A stretch of DNA of 46,713 nt, taken from the NCBI RefSeq assembly GCF_001436225.1, contig NZ_AYYO01000014.1, forward strand, positions 1 to 46,713, in the 5' to 3' direction. Below, piece by piece: positions 7,192 to 14,810 of this stretch (its first letter is position 1; each line of letters opens with the position of its first letter). Below the pieces are notes generated by a model, which searched no databases, had not been told where the DNA came from, and saw only the letters and a program-made list of their open reading frames with translations. This DNA is from Lacticaseibacillus sharpeae JCM 1186 = DSM 20505. GTDB taxonomy: Bacteria; Bacillota; Bacilli; Lactobacillales; Lactobacillaceae. Position numbers and translations under genes: made by a program.

Positions 7192-8322
7192 ATGCTAATC
7201 AACTACTTGGGGAGTATCTTCCTGGTCGTGATTGCGGCAATCGGGTTCATTACCGTTTACACGCAAATCGATTATTCGACCAAACAGAAGGCACGCACGA
7301 ACCACACGTTGAGTCAGGCGCGGCTGGATTTGCCGCAGACGATATTCGTGTGCCTTGTACTGCTATTACTTAGATATCTCGATTCTGGGGCCCAGGTGTA
7401 TCTACACTGGGTCCTGATTAATATTCGCGTCATCATCTTGGTGTACGCTAACTTGCTGGCGCCGTCACTGGTGGACTTCATCATCGTGCAGATACTCGGT
7501 GTTAGTCTGTTCTACCAAACCATCATGCACCACTGGTGGTTTGCACCGCTCTACATCATCTCGTGTCTCATCGTGTATGGTGCCCGGTGGTACGGACCCA
7601 AGCTGGCCAAATTTGGCTCAGCCGTTATTGTGGTGCCGCCAATTATCATCGGGGAACTCTTCTGGTTGGTGACAACGTTGTTCGTTAACGCGCCGGTCGC
7701 CATCGGCATCACGCACGCCATCGCCTTCTTTTGGGCGTACCTGGCGCTGCGTAACTTCGACCAGTACCAGCGCAAAGACCAGCAAGTTATCGCGCGCTTG
7801 ACGCAAGAGGTGCAGTACGATGCGCTAACGCAGGTACGTAACTGGCAGACGTTCCAGAACGACTTCAACGCGCGGTATGCGGAGCGCAAGCGGGGCAACC
7901 AGCTGGCCTTGGTCGCGATGGACTTGGACCACTTCAAGGATATCAACGATACCCGCGGGCACTTAATGGGTAATCAGGCGCTGATGATGGTGGGAACGCA
8001 AATCAAGGCGCACATTCATGGCTACAGCGAGGACTACCGGTTTTATCGTACTGGTGGCGAAGAGTTTGCGATGATTCTGCCACATACTGACTTGGCGCGG
8101 GCCACCGAGATTGTCACCGAATGTGAGGACATGATTCGGCAGATGCCAGTACGTTTCGGCGGGGTGGAGATTAGCATCACCGCCTCCTTTGGTCTGACCA
8201 TGGTGCGTGATTCAGATTCGAACCCGACGACCGTCTTCAAACGCGCGGACCACTACCTGTACATGAGTAAGCGTGGCGGGCGCAATCAGATTACCGTTGA
8301 GGGCGAGAAGCTCGCGCGGTGA
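7192..8322 (+). CDS. Membrane-bound diguanylate cyclase (GGEEF)
   Basis: The 376-residue protein has an N-terminal membrane region of about five to six hydrophobic segments (residues 1 to about 190) and a C-terminal GGDEF domain. That domain condenses two GTP into the second messenger c-di-GMP at the inner face of the membrane. The signature is intact as GGEEF at 288-292, with the substrate-binding DALTQVRNW and the metal-binding MDLDHFKDIND upstream. The RxxD inhibitory site expected five residues before GGEEF is absent, so simple product inhibition is unlikely. The ATG at 7192 is chosen because GGGGG precedes it by 8 bp; an in-frame GTG at 7168 lies inside the hairpin. It faces a paralogue convergently across one terminator. 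No phosphodiesterase, PilZ protein or exopolysaccharide gene is nearby. Confidence 0.9.
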   Translation: MLINYLGSIFLVVIAAIGFITVYTQIDYSTKQKARTNHTLSQARLDLPQTIFVCLVLLLLRYLDSGAQVYLHWVLINIRVIILVYANLLAPSLVDFIIVQILGVSLFYQTIMHHWWFAPLYIISCLIVYGARWYGPKLAKFGSAVIVVPPIIIGELFWLVTTLFVNAPVAIGITHAIAFFWAYLALRNFDQYQRKDQQVIARLTQEVQYDALTQVRNWQTFQNDFNARYAERKRGNQLALVAMDLDHFKDINDTRGHLMGNQALMMVGTQIKAHIHGYSEDYRFYRTGGEEFAMILPHTDLARATEIVTECEDMIRQMPVRFGGVEISITASFGLTMVRDSDSNPTTVFKRADHYLYMSKRGGRNQITVEGEKLAR

Positions 8323-8331
8323 GAGCAAAAC

Positions 8332-8373
8332 AAAGCGGCAGGCACGTGACGTAACTGTGCTTGCCGCTTTTTG
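8332..8373. terminator. Bidirectional terminator between the two GGDEF genes
   Basis: AAAGCGGCAGGCAC pairs with GTGCTTGCCGCTTT around an 11-base loop. A-rich and T-rich flanks lie on both sides, so it can stop transcription from both convergent cyclase genes. Confidence 0.85.
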
Positions 8374-8376
8374 CAT

Positions 8377-9498
8377 CTATGCGATTGAAATCGTGTCGCG
8401 TCCGGATTGCTTCGAGATGTACAACATTTTGTCCGCCCGGCGGAACGTCGCCGTGGCGTCGCGGTCACCCGGCTGCGCTTGGGTGAGCCCGAAGGAGGCG
8501 GTCAGGGTTAACGGGCCTTGTCCCGTCTCAATCCGCAAATCACGAATTACCCGCTGACATTCTTCGGTGATGCTCTTGGCGAAAACCTGATCGGTGTGGG
8601 GCAGAATGATGGTGAATTCCTCACCGCCAGTGCGGTAGATATGGAAGCTCGGGTCGTGGTCCTGCAGCGCCTTTTCTAGCGCCGTCGCCGTGGCTGTGAG
8701 CACCTCATTGCCCACGAGGTGGCCGAACGTGTCGTTAACCTGCTTGAAGTTATCGAGGTCCAGCGCAATCACGCCAAGCTTGGTTTTGTCCTTCGCCTGG
8801 CTGTACTCCCGGTTGAAGTCTTCCTGGAACATCAGCCAGTTGCGCACCCCGGTCAGGGCGTCGAACTGCACTTCATGCGTCAACCGCGCCACAATCTGCT
8901 GGTCAACCCGTTGCGTCCGGCCGTTGATGAAGAGTAGCGCGAACGCACAGATGAAGCCGATGAAGTTCGTGGCGATAATCTGGAAGGTTGGGTGCCAGCC
9001 AAGCCACATGAGGGCCCAGAAGGCAATGTTAACGATGACGGGCGGAATCGCGAAGAGCAGCGGGTTGTCTGGTGACCAGTTGCTACTGTAGTGACTTTCA
9101 GTGAAGATGACCAGCCCGGTGACCATGAACAGGAGCCAAGCAAGGATGGTCATGCCGCCCGTCCCGACCAGACTGATGGCGGCGAACACCTTGATGATGG
9201 AGAACGTCCAGACACTGTGCACCATAAGGTCGGTGTAGAGCATGAAGATGAGCTGCAGGCTGATCAGCATCCAATACTCATGGATATCGCTCTGGTTGGC
9301 CGGAATGTTCAACGCGCGCATGATGAGCATGATGGCGCTAATGCCAATAGTCAGCGGAATTTCCTGTGCGAAGACCCCCAGCAGGTGGTGCTTGCTGGCG
9401 TAGCGGTTGCCGATGTTTTCCAGCAGATTAAATAAGACCGCAAAGCCGAGTGCACCCAGGACACTCCAGAATAAGACTTTCAATGTTTCGACGAACAT
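8377..9498 (-). CDS. Second membrane-bound diguanylate cyclase (GGEEF), paralogue
   Basis: This 373-residue protein has the same layout as its convergent neighbour: five to six N-terminal membrane segments, then a GGDEF domain with GGEEF at 291-295, DALTGVRNW and LDLDNFKQVNDTFGHLVGN. The two cytoplasmic domains align throughout by eye, so they are paralogues, probably from an old inverted duplication. No RxxD inhibitory site precedes GGEEF. The start at 9498 is chosen because GGGAGGAA lies just upstream; a longer in-frame extension to 9591 has no ribosome binding site and covers the candidate promoter. The membrane regions diverge more than the cyclase domains, as expected if they sense different inputs. 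What they sense is unknown. Confidence 0.88.
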   Translation of the reverse strand: MFVETLKVLFWSVLGALGFAVLFNLLENIGNRYASKHHLLGVFAQEIPLTIGISAIMLIMRALNIPANQSDIHEYWMLISLQLIFMLYTDLMVHSVWTFSIIKVFAAISLVGTGGMTILAWLLFMVTGLVIFTESHYSSNWSPDNPLLFAIPPVIVNIAFWALMWLGWHPTFQIIATNFIGFICAFALLFINGRTQRVDQQIVARLTHEVQFDALTGVRNWLMFQEDFNREYSQAKDKTKLGVIALDLDNFKQVNDTFGHLVGNEVLTATATALEKALQDHDPSFHIYRTGGEEFTIILPHTDQVFAKSITEECQRVIRDLRIETGQGPLTLTASFGLTQAQPGDRDATATFRRADKMLYISKQSGRDTISIA

Positions 9499-9562
9499 AG
9501 CGTTCCTCCCGCATGTTTTGCCGGCGATTTTGTACGCCCGGCAATCAATTGTCTCTAATAGA

Positions 9563-9591
9563 AGAATAACGTTTAACATAGCGCCATTCAA
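9563..9591 (-). promoter_or_regulatory. Candidate promoter of the second GGDEF gene
   Basis: On the minus strand, TTGAAT (9591-9586) and TATTCT (9568-9563) are separated by 17 bp, about 65 bp upstream of the chosen start. Confidence 0.4.
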
Positions 9592-9713
9592 GGTGTTGAA
9601 CTAAATTCACATGGCTTTTTAGCGGGGGAATGGATTAAACTAAATAACGGGTGCTTGGGCAAACGCGACAACAATTTAAAATGGCACTTAACCCGGGAAA
9701 AATGGCGTAGTGC

Positions 9714-9742
9714 TTTACACCGCCGCGACTTTCCGCTATAAT
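9714..9742 (+). promoter_or_regulatory. rplS promoter
   Basis: TTTACA (9714-9719), a 17-bp spacer and TATAAT (9737-9742) form a strong sigma-A promoter ahead of the L19 leader. Confidence 0.75.
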
Positions 9743-9748
9743 ATCTGT

Positions 9749-9825
9749 TTGTGGATTCCCACAAAATAAACCCGATATTCCGCTGGCGCTGGAGCGTGGA
9801 TGAATGTCGACAAAGGAGAAGTACC
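9749..9825 (+). promoter_or_regulatory. rplS 5' leader, possible L19 autoregulatory element
   Basis: The 77-nt leader holds a GTGG..CCAC hairpin and a GC-rich segment (GCTGGCGCTGGAGCG) before the AAAGGAGAA ribosome binding site. A conserved L19 leader RNA is known in Firmicutes and this segment lies where it is expected. The match is by position and general look, not by a covariance search. Confidence 0.4.
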
Positions 9826-10173
9826 ATGAACTTACTTATTAACGAAATCACCAAGTCCCAGCTGCGCGATGACATTCCAGAATTCCGCGCCGGTGACACC
9901 GTCCGTGTTCACGCCAAGATCGTTGAAGGCGAACGCGAACGTATCCAAATCTTCGAAGGTGTTGTTATCAAGCGCCGCGGTACCGGCGTTTCCGCAACTT
10001 ACACCGTTCGTAAGATGAGTTCAGGTGTCGGTGTTGAACGTACTTTCCCAGTAAACACCCCACGTGTTGAAAAGATTGAAGTTATCCGTTACGGTTCTGT
10101 CCGTCGTGCTAAGCTGTACTACCTGCGCGCTCTGCGTGGTAAGGCTGCACGTATCAAGGAAAAGCGTCGTTAA
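9826..10173 (+). CDS. rplS: 50S ribosomal protein L19
   Basis: The 115-residue protein is bL19, which sits at the 30S-50S interface. It has the usual length and the family pattern: [20 protein letters not shown], then [12 protein letters not shown], and a basic C-terminal tail ([20 protein letters not shown]). The ATG at 9826 follows AAAGGAGAA. It has its own promoter, leader and terminator, so it is a single-gene unit. In many Firmicutes rplS follows rimM-trmD; here the upstream neighbour is instead a divergent GGDEF gene, so the locus has been separated from that cluster. Confidence 0.97.
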   Translation: MNLLINEITKSQLRDDIPEFRAGDTVRVHAKIVEGERERIQIFEGVVIKRRGTGVSATYTVRKMSSGVGVERTFPVNTPRVEKIEVIRYGSVRRAKLYYLRALRGKAARIKEKRR

Positions 10174-10182
10174 GATACTTTT

Positions 10183-10232
10183 GAAGGGTCAAGTGAGGCA
10201 GTCTAACTGGCTCACTGGCCCTTCTTTTTTTA
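10183..10232 (+). terminator. rplS terminator
   Basis: A long stem pairs GAAGGG..AGTGAG with CTCACTGGCCCTTC, with a T-run of seven. Confidence 0.85.
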
Positions 10233-10275
10233 CGCAGGGCAACCTGCGAATGCAAACCACTAATGGGAGGCATTG

Positions 10276-10524
10276 ATGATGGCATCACAACCACAAGCAC
10301 GCATTGATCGCATTAACGAACTAGCCCGCAAGAAAAAAGCGACGGGCTTAACCGAAGCCGAACTGGCTGAACAGGCACAGTTGCGCAAGGCCTACCTGGC
10401 CGATTTTCGCGCCGGGTTCAAGCAGCAAGTCGAAACGACCCAGTTCTTCAACAAGAAGGGCGAGGAGATTACGCCGGACAAGCTGATTAAGCTGCAAAAA
10501 GACAAGGGTTGGCGCGAAAAATAG
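10276..10524 (+). CDS. ynzC: DUF896 (YnzC-like) small protein
   Basis: This is a short, highly charged cytoplasmic protein of about 82 residues from the DUF896/YnzC family. It shows the typical IDRINELARKKKATGLTEAE start and the conserved LRKAYLADFRAGFK segment, expected as an N-terminal helical hairpin. In Bacillus the gene lies in the lexA/SOS neighbourhood, but the molecular role is not established. Two adjacent ATGs (10276 and 10279) both fit the GGGAGG site; the second has the better spacing. yneF follows 72 bp later with its own candidate promoter. No lexA is seen here. Confidence 0.88.
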   Translation: MMASQPQARIDRINELARKKKATGLTEAELAEQAQLRKAYLADFRAGFKQQVETTQFFNKKGEEITPDKLIKLQKDKGWREK

Positions 10525-10537
10525 CCAACTTAGGGCT

Positions 10538-10566
10538 TTGCAAACGTGTCCATTTCAGGCATAATA
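10538..10566 (+). promoter_or_regulatory. Candidate yneF promoter
   Basis: TTGCAA (10538-10543), a 17-bp spacer and ATAATA (10561-10566) lie just before the strong AAGGAGG ribosome binding site of yneF. Confidence 0.5.
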
Positions 10567-10596
10567 GGTTTTGGAATTATAAGGAGGATTTTCAAC

Positions 10597-10818
10597 ATGG
10601 GACTGTTTTTTCTAGGATTAATTATCGGTATTCTTGCCGGTGGGGTAGCCGGGTTCTTCGGTGCCCGCGCATACATGAAGAAGTACTTTGAGGACAACCC
10701 TCCTGTTAACGAGGATATGATTCGCACCATGATGATGCAGATGGGTCAGAAGCCTTCACAGAAGAAGCTGAACCAGATGATGGCCCAGATGAAGAATAGC
10801 CAGAAGAAGAGCAAGTAG
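10597..10818 (+). CDS. yneF: YneF-like UPF0154 small membrane protein
   Basis: The 73-residue protein has one N-terminal transmembrane segment ([19 protein letters not shown]), then the family-typical [21 protein letters not shown] and a Met/Gln/Lys-rich cytoplasmic tail ([13 protein letters not shown]). This matches the UPF0154/YneF family in length and pattern. Its role is not established, although it is widely kept in Firmicutes. The ATG follows AAGGAGG with a 9-bp spacer. A clear terminator follows the gene. Confidence 0.92.
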   Translation: MGLFFLGLIIGILAGGVAGFFGARAYMKKYFEDNPPVNEDMIRTMMMQMGQKPSQKKLNQMMAQMKNSQKKSK

Positions 10819-10870
10819 CTTACTGTGAATCAACATTAAGCAACGCTTTTTCTGCGTTACTCGTTCCGTG

Positions 10871-10905
10871 AAATCCGTTAGCACAAACGTGTTAACGGAT
10901 TTTTT
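10871..10905 (+). terminator. yneF terminator
   Basis: AAATCCGTTAGCAC pairs with GTGTTAACGGATTT around AAAC, with a T-run. Confidence 0.85.
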
Positions 10906-10956
10906 GTGTCCAAAACGGCCACATTCAGCGCCGCCACCGCGGGATTTTGCCCAAAG

Positions 10957-10981
10957 CCGGACATTTTTATAAATTGTCCGG
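10957..10981. promoter_or_regulatory. Inverted repeat upstream of the ABC exporter, possible operator
   Basis: CCGGACA (10957-10963) and TGTCCGG (10975-10981) form a perfect inverted repeat with an AT-rich 11-bp centre. No T-run follows on either strand, so it is not an obvious terminator. It lies just upstream of the candidate exporter promoter, as a repressor or activator site would. Confidence 0.4.
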
Positions 10982-11001
10982 TTAAACTTGCACCAGGCCT
11001 C

Positions 11002-11030
11002 TTGCCCAAATATTAACAAAACACTAAGAT
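11002..11030 (+). promoter_or_regulatory. Candidate promoter of the ABC exporter operon
   Basis: TTGCCC (11002-11007), a 17-bp spacer and TAAGAT (11025-11030) lie about 45 bp before the first ABC gene. Confidence 0.4.
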
Positions 11031-11076
11031 AGTCTGGTGATTCTAATAATAATGGAGAAAATGAAAGGAAAAAGCG

Positions 11077-12834
11077 ATGGGAATATTTAAAAAGCTTGGT
11101 TGGTATTTCCGCCAAGAACGCAAGCGGTACGCCATGGGTGTACTCGCGTTGCTACTCGTTGCGCTCGTTAACCTGATTCCACCTAAGATAATCGGGTCGA
11201 TGGTCGACGCAATGAATGATCACAGTGTGACCGCACATAAGCTAGTCTTCTGGCTGGCTCTCTTGCTTTTTGCAGGGATTGCCCAATACTTGTTCCGGTT
11301 CGCTTGGCGAGTCGCCATCTGGGGTGGGGCGGCACTGCTTGAACGGACACTACGCACGCAATTATTCTGGCACTTCATGAAGATGGACGCCACGTTCTAC
11401 CAGAAGCACCGGACTGGGGACCTCATGGCGCACGCGACCAACGACCTGAACGCGATTCAAAACGTTGCGGGCGCAGGGGTGCTGACGATGTTTGACTCCC
11501 TGATTACCGGGAGCACGACGCTGATTGCGATGATCACGCTGATTGACTGGCGCCTGACCATCGTGGCCATTTTGCCCATGCCGCTCTTGGCACTCATGGC
11601 CCGCAAACTGGGGTCCAAGCTGCACGATTCATTCGGTGAATCTCAAGCGGCATTCTCCCGCTTGAACGACAAGACCCAAGAGTCCGTTTCGGGCGTCAAG
11701 GTCATCAAGACGTTCGGGCAGGAAAAGGAAGACACGCAGGACTTCAACAACCTGGTGGACCGTGTCATCAAGATTAACCGGCGCGTGAACTTCATCGACT
11801 CCCTGTTTGACCCCGTTACCAGTCTGATTATGGGGATGACCTACGTGATTACCATTGTCTATGGTGGTTACCTGGTGCTGAACAATCAGATTACCATTGG
11901 CCAACTGGTTTCCTTTGTTTCCTATGTTTCCGCCCTCGTTTGGCCCATGTTTGCCATCGGCCGGTTGTTCAACATCCTGGAACGTGGGAATGCTTCGTAC
12001 GACCGGGTGGAGAAGCTGCTGGCAGAGAAGAGTACCATCATCGAAGCACCCAAGGCCATCAGTGCTCCGGCGCATGGTGATATTCGCTACGCCGTCGACC
12101 AGTTCAGTTACCCGGACGACGACACGAACGCGCTGGTGGACGTGCACTTCACGCTCCGGGCCGGCAAGACGCTCGGGATCGTCGGGAAGGTCGGCGCGGG
12201 GAAGAGTACCATTTTCAAACTCCTCTTGCGTGAATTCGACAATTACAAGGGCTTCATCGAATTCGGCGGCCACAACATCAAGGAATACACGCTTGACGGC
12301 CTGCTCGATTCCATTGGTTACGTCCCGCAAGATAACTTCCTGTTCTCGACCACCGTTGCCAACAACATTCGCTTCTCTGCGTACAACAAGGAAGCAACGG
12401 ATGTCGAAAGTGCCGCGCGGGATGCTGCCGTGCACGATGACATCTTGAAGTTCACGGACGGGTACGACACCATGGTCGGCGAACGCGGGGTTAGTCTGTC
12501 AGGGGGTCAGAAGCAGCGCCTGGCAATTGCCCGGGCGGTCATCAATGGCCCTGAGCTGCTCATCCTGGACGACGCGCTGTCCGCCGTTGACGCGAAGACA
12601 GAAGAAGAGATTCTCGAGAACATGCACCGCGACCGGGCCGACAAGACGACCATCATCGCGGCGCACCGACTCAGCTCCGTCATGCATGCAGACGAAATTC
12701 TGGTGCTGGAGAACGGCCGGATTATTGAACGCGGGACCCACGACCAGCTGCTGGCTAACGACGGCTGGTACGCACAGATGTGGGATCTGCAGCAGCTAGA
12801 AGACAAGATTGGGGGTGCTCAAGATGGCGAATGA
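11077..12834 (+). CDS. ABC exporter half-transporter, LmrC/YheI-like
   Basis: This 585-residue protein has six N-terminal transmembrane helices followed by a nucleotide-binding domain, the layout of a type I ABC exporter half. Walker A is GKVGAGKST (about 370-378), the signature LSGGQKQ is canonical (about 474), and Walker B reads LLILDDALS (about 494-502), so the usual catalytic glutamate after the Walker B aspartate is Asp. With the neighbour's altered signature this gives one degenerate and one active ATP site, as in the heterodimeric LmrCD and BmrCD multidrug pumps. The gene overlaps its partner by 11 bp, so the two are co-translated. Drug or lipid export is the likely role; the substrate cannot be told. 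An AAAGGA site precedes the ATG. Confidence 0.9.
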   Translation: MGIFKKLGWYFRQERKRYAMGVLALLLVALVNLIPPKIIGSMVDAMNDHSVTAHKLVFWLALLLFAGIAQYLFRFAWRVAIWGGAALLERTLRTQLFWHFMKMDATFYQKHRTGDLMAHATNDLNAIQNVAGAGVLTMFDSLITGSTTLIAMITLIDWRLTIVAILPMPLLALMARKLGSKLHDSFGESQAAFSRLNDKTQESVSGVKVIKTFGQEKEDTQDFNNLVDRVIKINRRVNFIDSLFDPVTSLIMGMTYVITIVYGGYLVLNNQITIGQLVSFVSYVSALVWPMFAIGRLFNILERGNASYDRVEKLLAEKSTIIEAPKAISAPAHGDIRYAVDQFSYPDDDTNALVDVHFTLRAGKTLGIVGKVGAGKSTIFKLLLREFDNYKGFIEFGGHNIKEYTLDGLLDSIGYVPQDNFLFSTTVANNIRFSAYNKEATDVESAARDAAVHDDILKFTDGYDTMVGERGVSLSGGQKQRLAIARAVINGPELLILDDALSAVDAKTEEEILENMHRDRADKTTIIAAHRLSSVMHADEILVLENGRIIERGTHDQLLANDGWYAQMWDLQQLEDKIGGAQDGE

Positions 12835-14617
12835 GAATAAATCAGCATGGTCCCAGAGCATTCCGGTCAAGGAACAGGTCCACATCATGGGCCGCCTGAT
12901 GAAATATGCGCTGCCGTACAAGAAGCAGTTCATCGGCGCAATCGTCGGGGCCGCGGGTTTGGCCGGCATGAACATCTTGCTGCCATTCATCTTGCAGGAG
13001 TACATGGACAAGTACCTGCAGAACAAGTCCGCCACCGTCAGCATCATTATCGGTGTCGGCAGTCTTTACGCCTTGGGCACCATCATCAAGGCTTTGTCCC
13101 AGTTCGTGCAGTCCTTTGCCTTCCAGATGGGCGCCGAACGCGGGCTGGAAGATGCACGCCGGGCGCTGTTTACCAAGCTCGAAAAGCTGGGGATGCGCTA
13201 CTTTGACCAGACACCTGCTGGCTCCATCGTGTCCCGGGTCACGAACGATACCGGTGCACTGGCCGACTTCTGGAACGTGTGGCTGACCATCATCGTCGGC
13301 CTGTTCTCCATCATCAGTTCCTTCGTTGTGATGCTCAAGTGGGCACCCAAAGTGGCGCTGATGGTGCTGGCATTCCTGCCCATCTTGTTGTTTGCAGTGT
13401 GGTACTACAACCACTACTCCAGCAGAGTGTACCGGCACATGCGGGAGAAGCTGTCCGAGCTGAACACGAAGCTTAACGAGTCAATCGAAGGGATTGCCAT
13501 CATCCAACAGTTCCGCCAAGAAAAGCGCATCAGTGATGAGTTCGAAGCGACCAACGAGGAGTACCTGCGCAGTCGCCGGGCGATGATTCGTACGAACTCG
13601 CTGTTGCTGGGTTCCATGATTAACTTGCTGTACAGCCTGGCCCTCGTCGCCGTGCTGGCAGCGTTCGGGCTCATGAGTATGCACAGCTTCGTTGAGGCCG
13701 GCATGGTTTACGCCTTCACGACGTACGTCGCGAACTTCTTCAACCCGATGACGAACATGATGGATAACCTCACGTTCCTGCAGGATGGGGTTGTTGCTGG
13801 GAGCCGGATGTTCCGGATTCTAGACAACACGGAATACGCGCCGAAGCAAAACGACGGCGCCAGCGAAACCATCACAAACGGGAAGATTGAATTCAAGCAC
13901 GTTAGCTTTGCCTATGACGGCGTGCACAAGATTCTCAACGACATCAGTTTCGTCGCCAACCCCGGCGAAACGGTCGCCCTGGTTGGCCACACCGGTTCCG
14001 GGAAGAGTTCCATCATCAACGTCATGATGCGCTTTTACGAGTTCGGTGAAGGTCAGATCTTGATTGACGACAAGGATATTCGCGATTACCCAATGGCTGA
14101 ATTGCGCAAAAAGCTGGGGCTGGTGCTGCAAGATTCCTTCATGTTCTACGGCGATGTTGCCAGCAACATTCGCCTGTTCAATGAGGACATCACGGACGAA
14201 CAAGTGCAGCACGCGGCGGAATTCGTCCAGGCTGACCAGTTCATCGAGAAGTTGCCGAATAAGTACCACGCGAAGGTGATTGAAGGGGGTTCCCAGTTCA
14301 GTTCTGGTGAACGCCAACTGATTTCCTTCGCGCGCACCGTGGTTACCGATCCGAAGGTGCTGGTGCTGGATGAAGCAACGGCCAATATCGATACGGAAAC
14401 CGAAACGCTGATTCAAGACGGGCTGCACAAGCTGCGTCAGGGCCGGACAACCATTGCGATTGCCCACCGCCTGTCCACGATTCGCGACGCCAACCTGATT
14501 CTGGTGCTGGACGCCGGGCGCATTGTTGAACGCGGGACCCACGACGAACTGATTGCCCAGCGCGGGCGTTACTATGACATGTATGAATTACAAACTGGTG
14601 CCGCAACGTTGAACTAA
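12824..14617 (+). CDS. ABC exporter half-transporter, LmrD/YheH-like
   Basis: This 597-residue partner also has six membrane helices and a nucleotide-binding domain. Walker A is GHTGSGKSS (about 388-396), Walker B is the canonical VLVLDEATA with the catalytic Glu (about 512-520), and the H-loop is AIAHRLSTI. The signature is altered to FSSGERQ in place of LSGGQ. It therefore supplies the active Walker B and the degenerate signature of the heterodimer. The ATG at 12824 is chosen because GGGGGTG precedes it and it overlaps the end of the first half-transporter. A cytoplasmic N-terminal extension of about 25 residues is usual for this half. Multidrug efflux is the family role. A terminator follows. 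Confidence 0.9.
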   Translation: MANENKSAWSQSIPVKEQVHIMGRLMKYALPYKKQFIGAIVGAAGLAGMNILLPFILQEYMDKYLQNKSATVSIIIGVGSLYALGTIIKALSQFVQSFAFQMGAERGLEDARRALFTKLEKLGMRYFDQTPAGSIVSRVTNDTGALADFWNVWLTIIVGLFSIISSFVVMLKWAPKVALMVLAFLPILLFAVWYYNHYSSRVYRHMREKLSELNTKLNESIEGIAIIQQFRQEKRISDEFEATNEEYLRSRRAMIRTNSLLLGSMINLLYSLALVAVLAAFGLMSMHSFVEAGMVYAFTTYVANFFNPMTNMMDNLTFLQDGVVAGSRMFRILDNTEYAPKQNDGASETITNGKIEFKHVSFAYDGVHKILNDISFVANPGETVALVGHTGSGKSSIINVMMRFYEFGEGQILIDDKDIRDYPMAELRKKLGLVLQDSFMFYGDVASNIRLFNEDITDEQVQHAAEFVQADQFIEKLPNKYHAKVIEGGSQFSSGERQLISFARTVVTDPKVLVLDEATANIDTETETLIQDGLHKLRQGRTTIAIAHRLSTIRDANLILVLDAGRIVERGTHDELIAQRGRYYDMYELQTGAATLN

Positions 14618-14637
14618 ACGGTAGGTGCAGTTTAAAA

Positions 14638-14684
14638 TGGCGGGGCTCTTTTCCATCAGGGAAAGCGGCCGCGTCGTTTTTTTA
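14638..14684 (+). terminator. Terminator of the ABC exporter operon
   Basis: CTTTTCC pairs with GGGAAAG around ATCA, with imperfect outer GC pairing and a run of seven T. Confidence 0.7.
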
Positions 14685-14726
14685 TTCGTACGCGTAAATC
14701 TTTCTGCTAACAAAGTGGCCCAGCGC

Positions 14727-14755
14727 TTGTTTGCCGCAGCGCGGGCGCCTAAAAT
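14727..14755 (+). promoter_or_regulatory. Candidate promoter of the alpha-glucosidase gene
   Basis: TTGTTT (14727-14732), a 17-bp GC-rich spacer and TAAAAT (14750-14755). I see no convincing CcpA operator beside it. Confidence 0.5.
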
Positions 14756-14810
14756 GTACCTAAACCGCGACGGATGCGCCGCGGATACATAATTTGCTGG
14801 AGGCAATGTG

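Noticed and set aside
14700-14810. CcpA (cre) operator before the alpha-glucosidase
   Set aside because: No site with the needed palindromic TGNAANCGNNNNCNA-type pattern was found; GC-rich near-repeats there do not fit.
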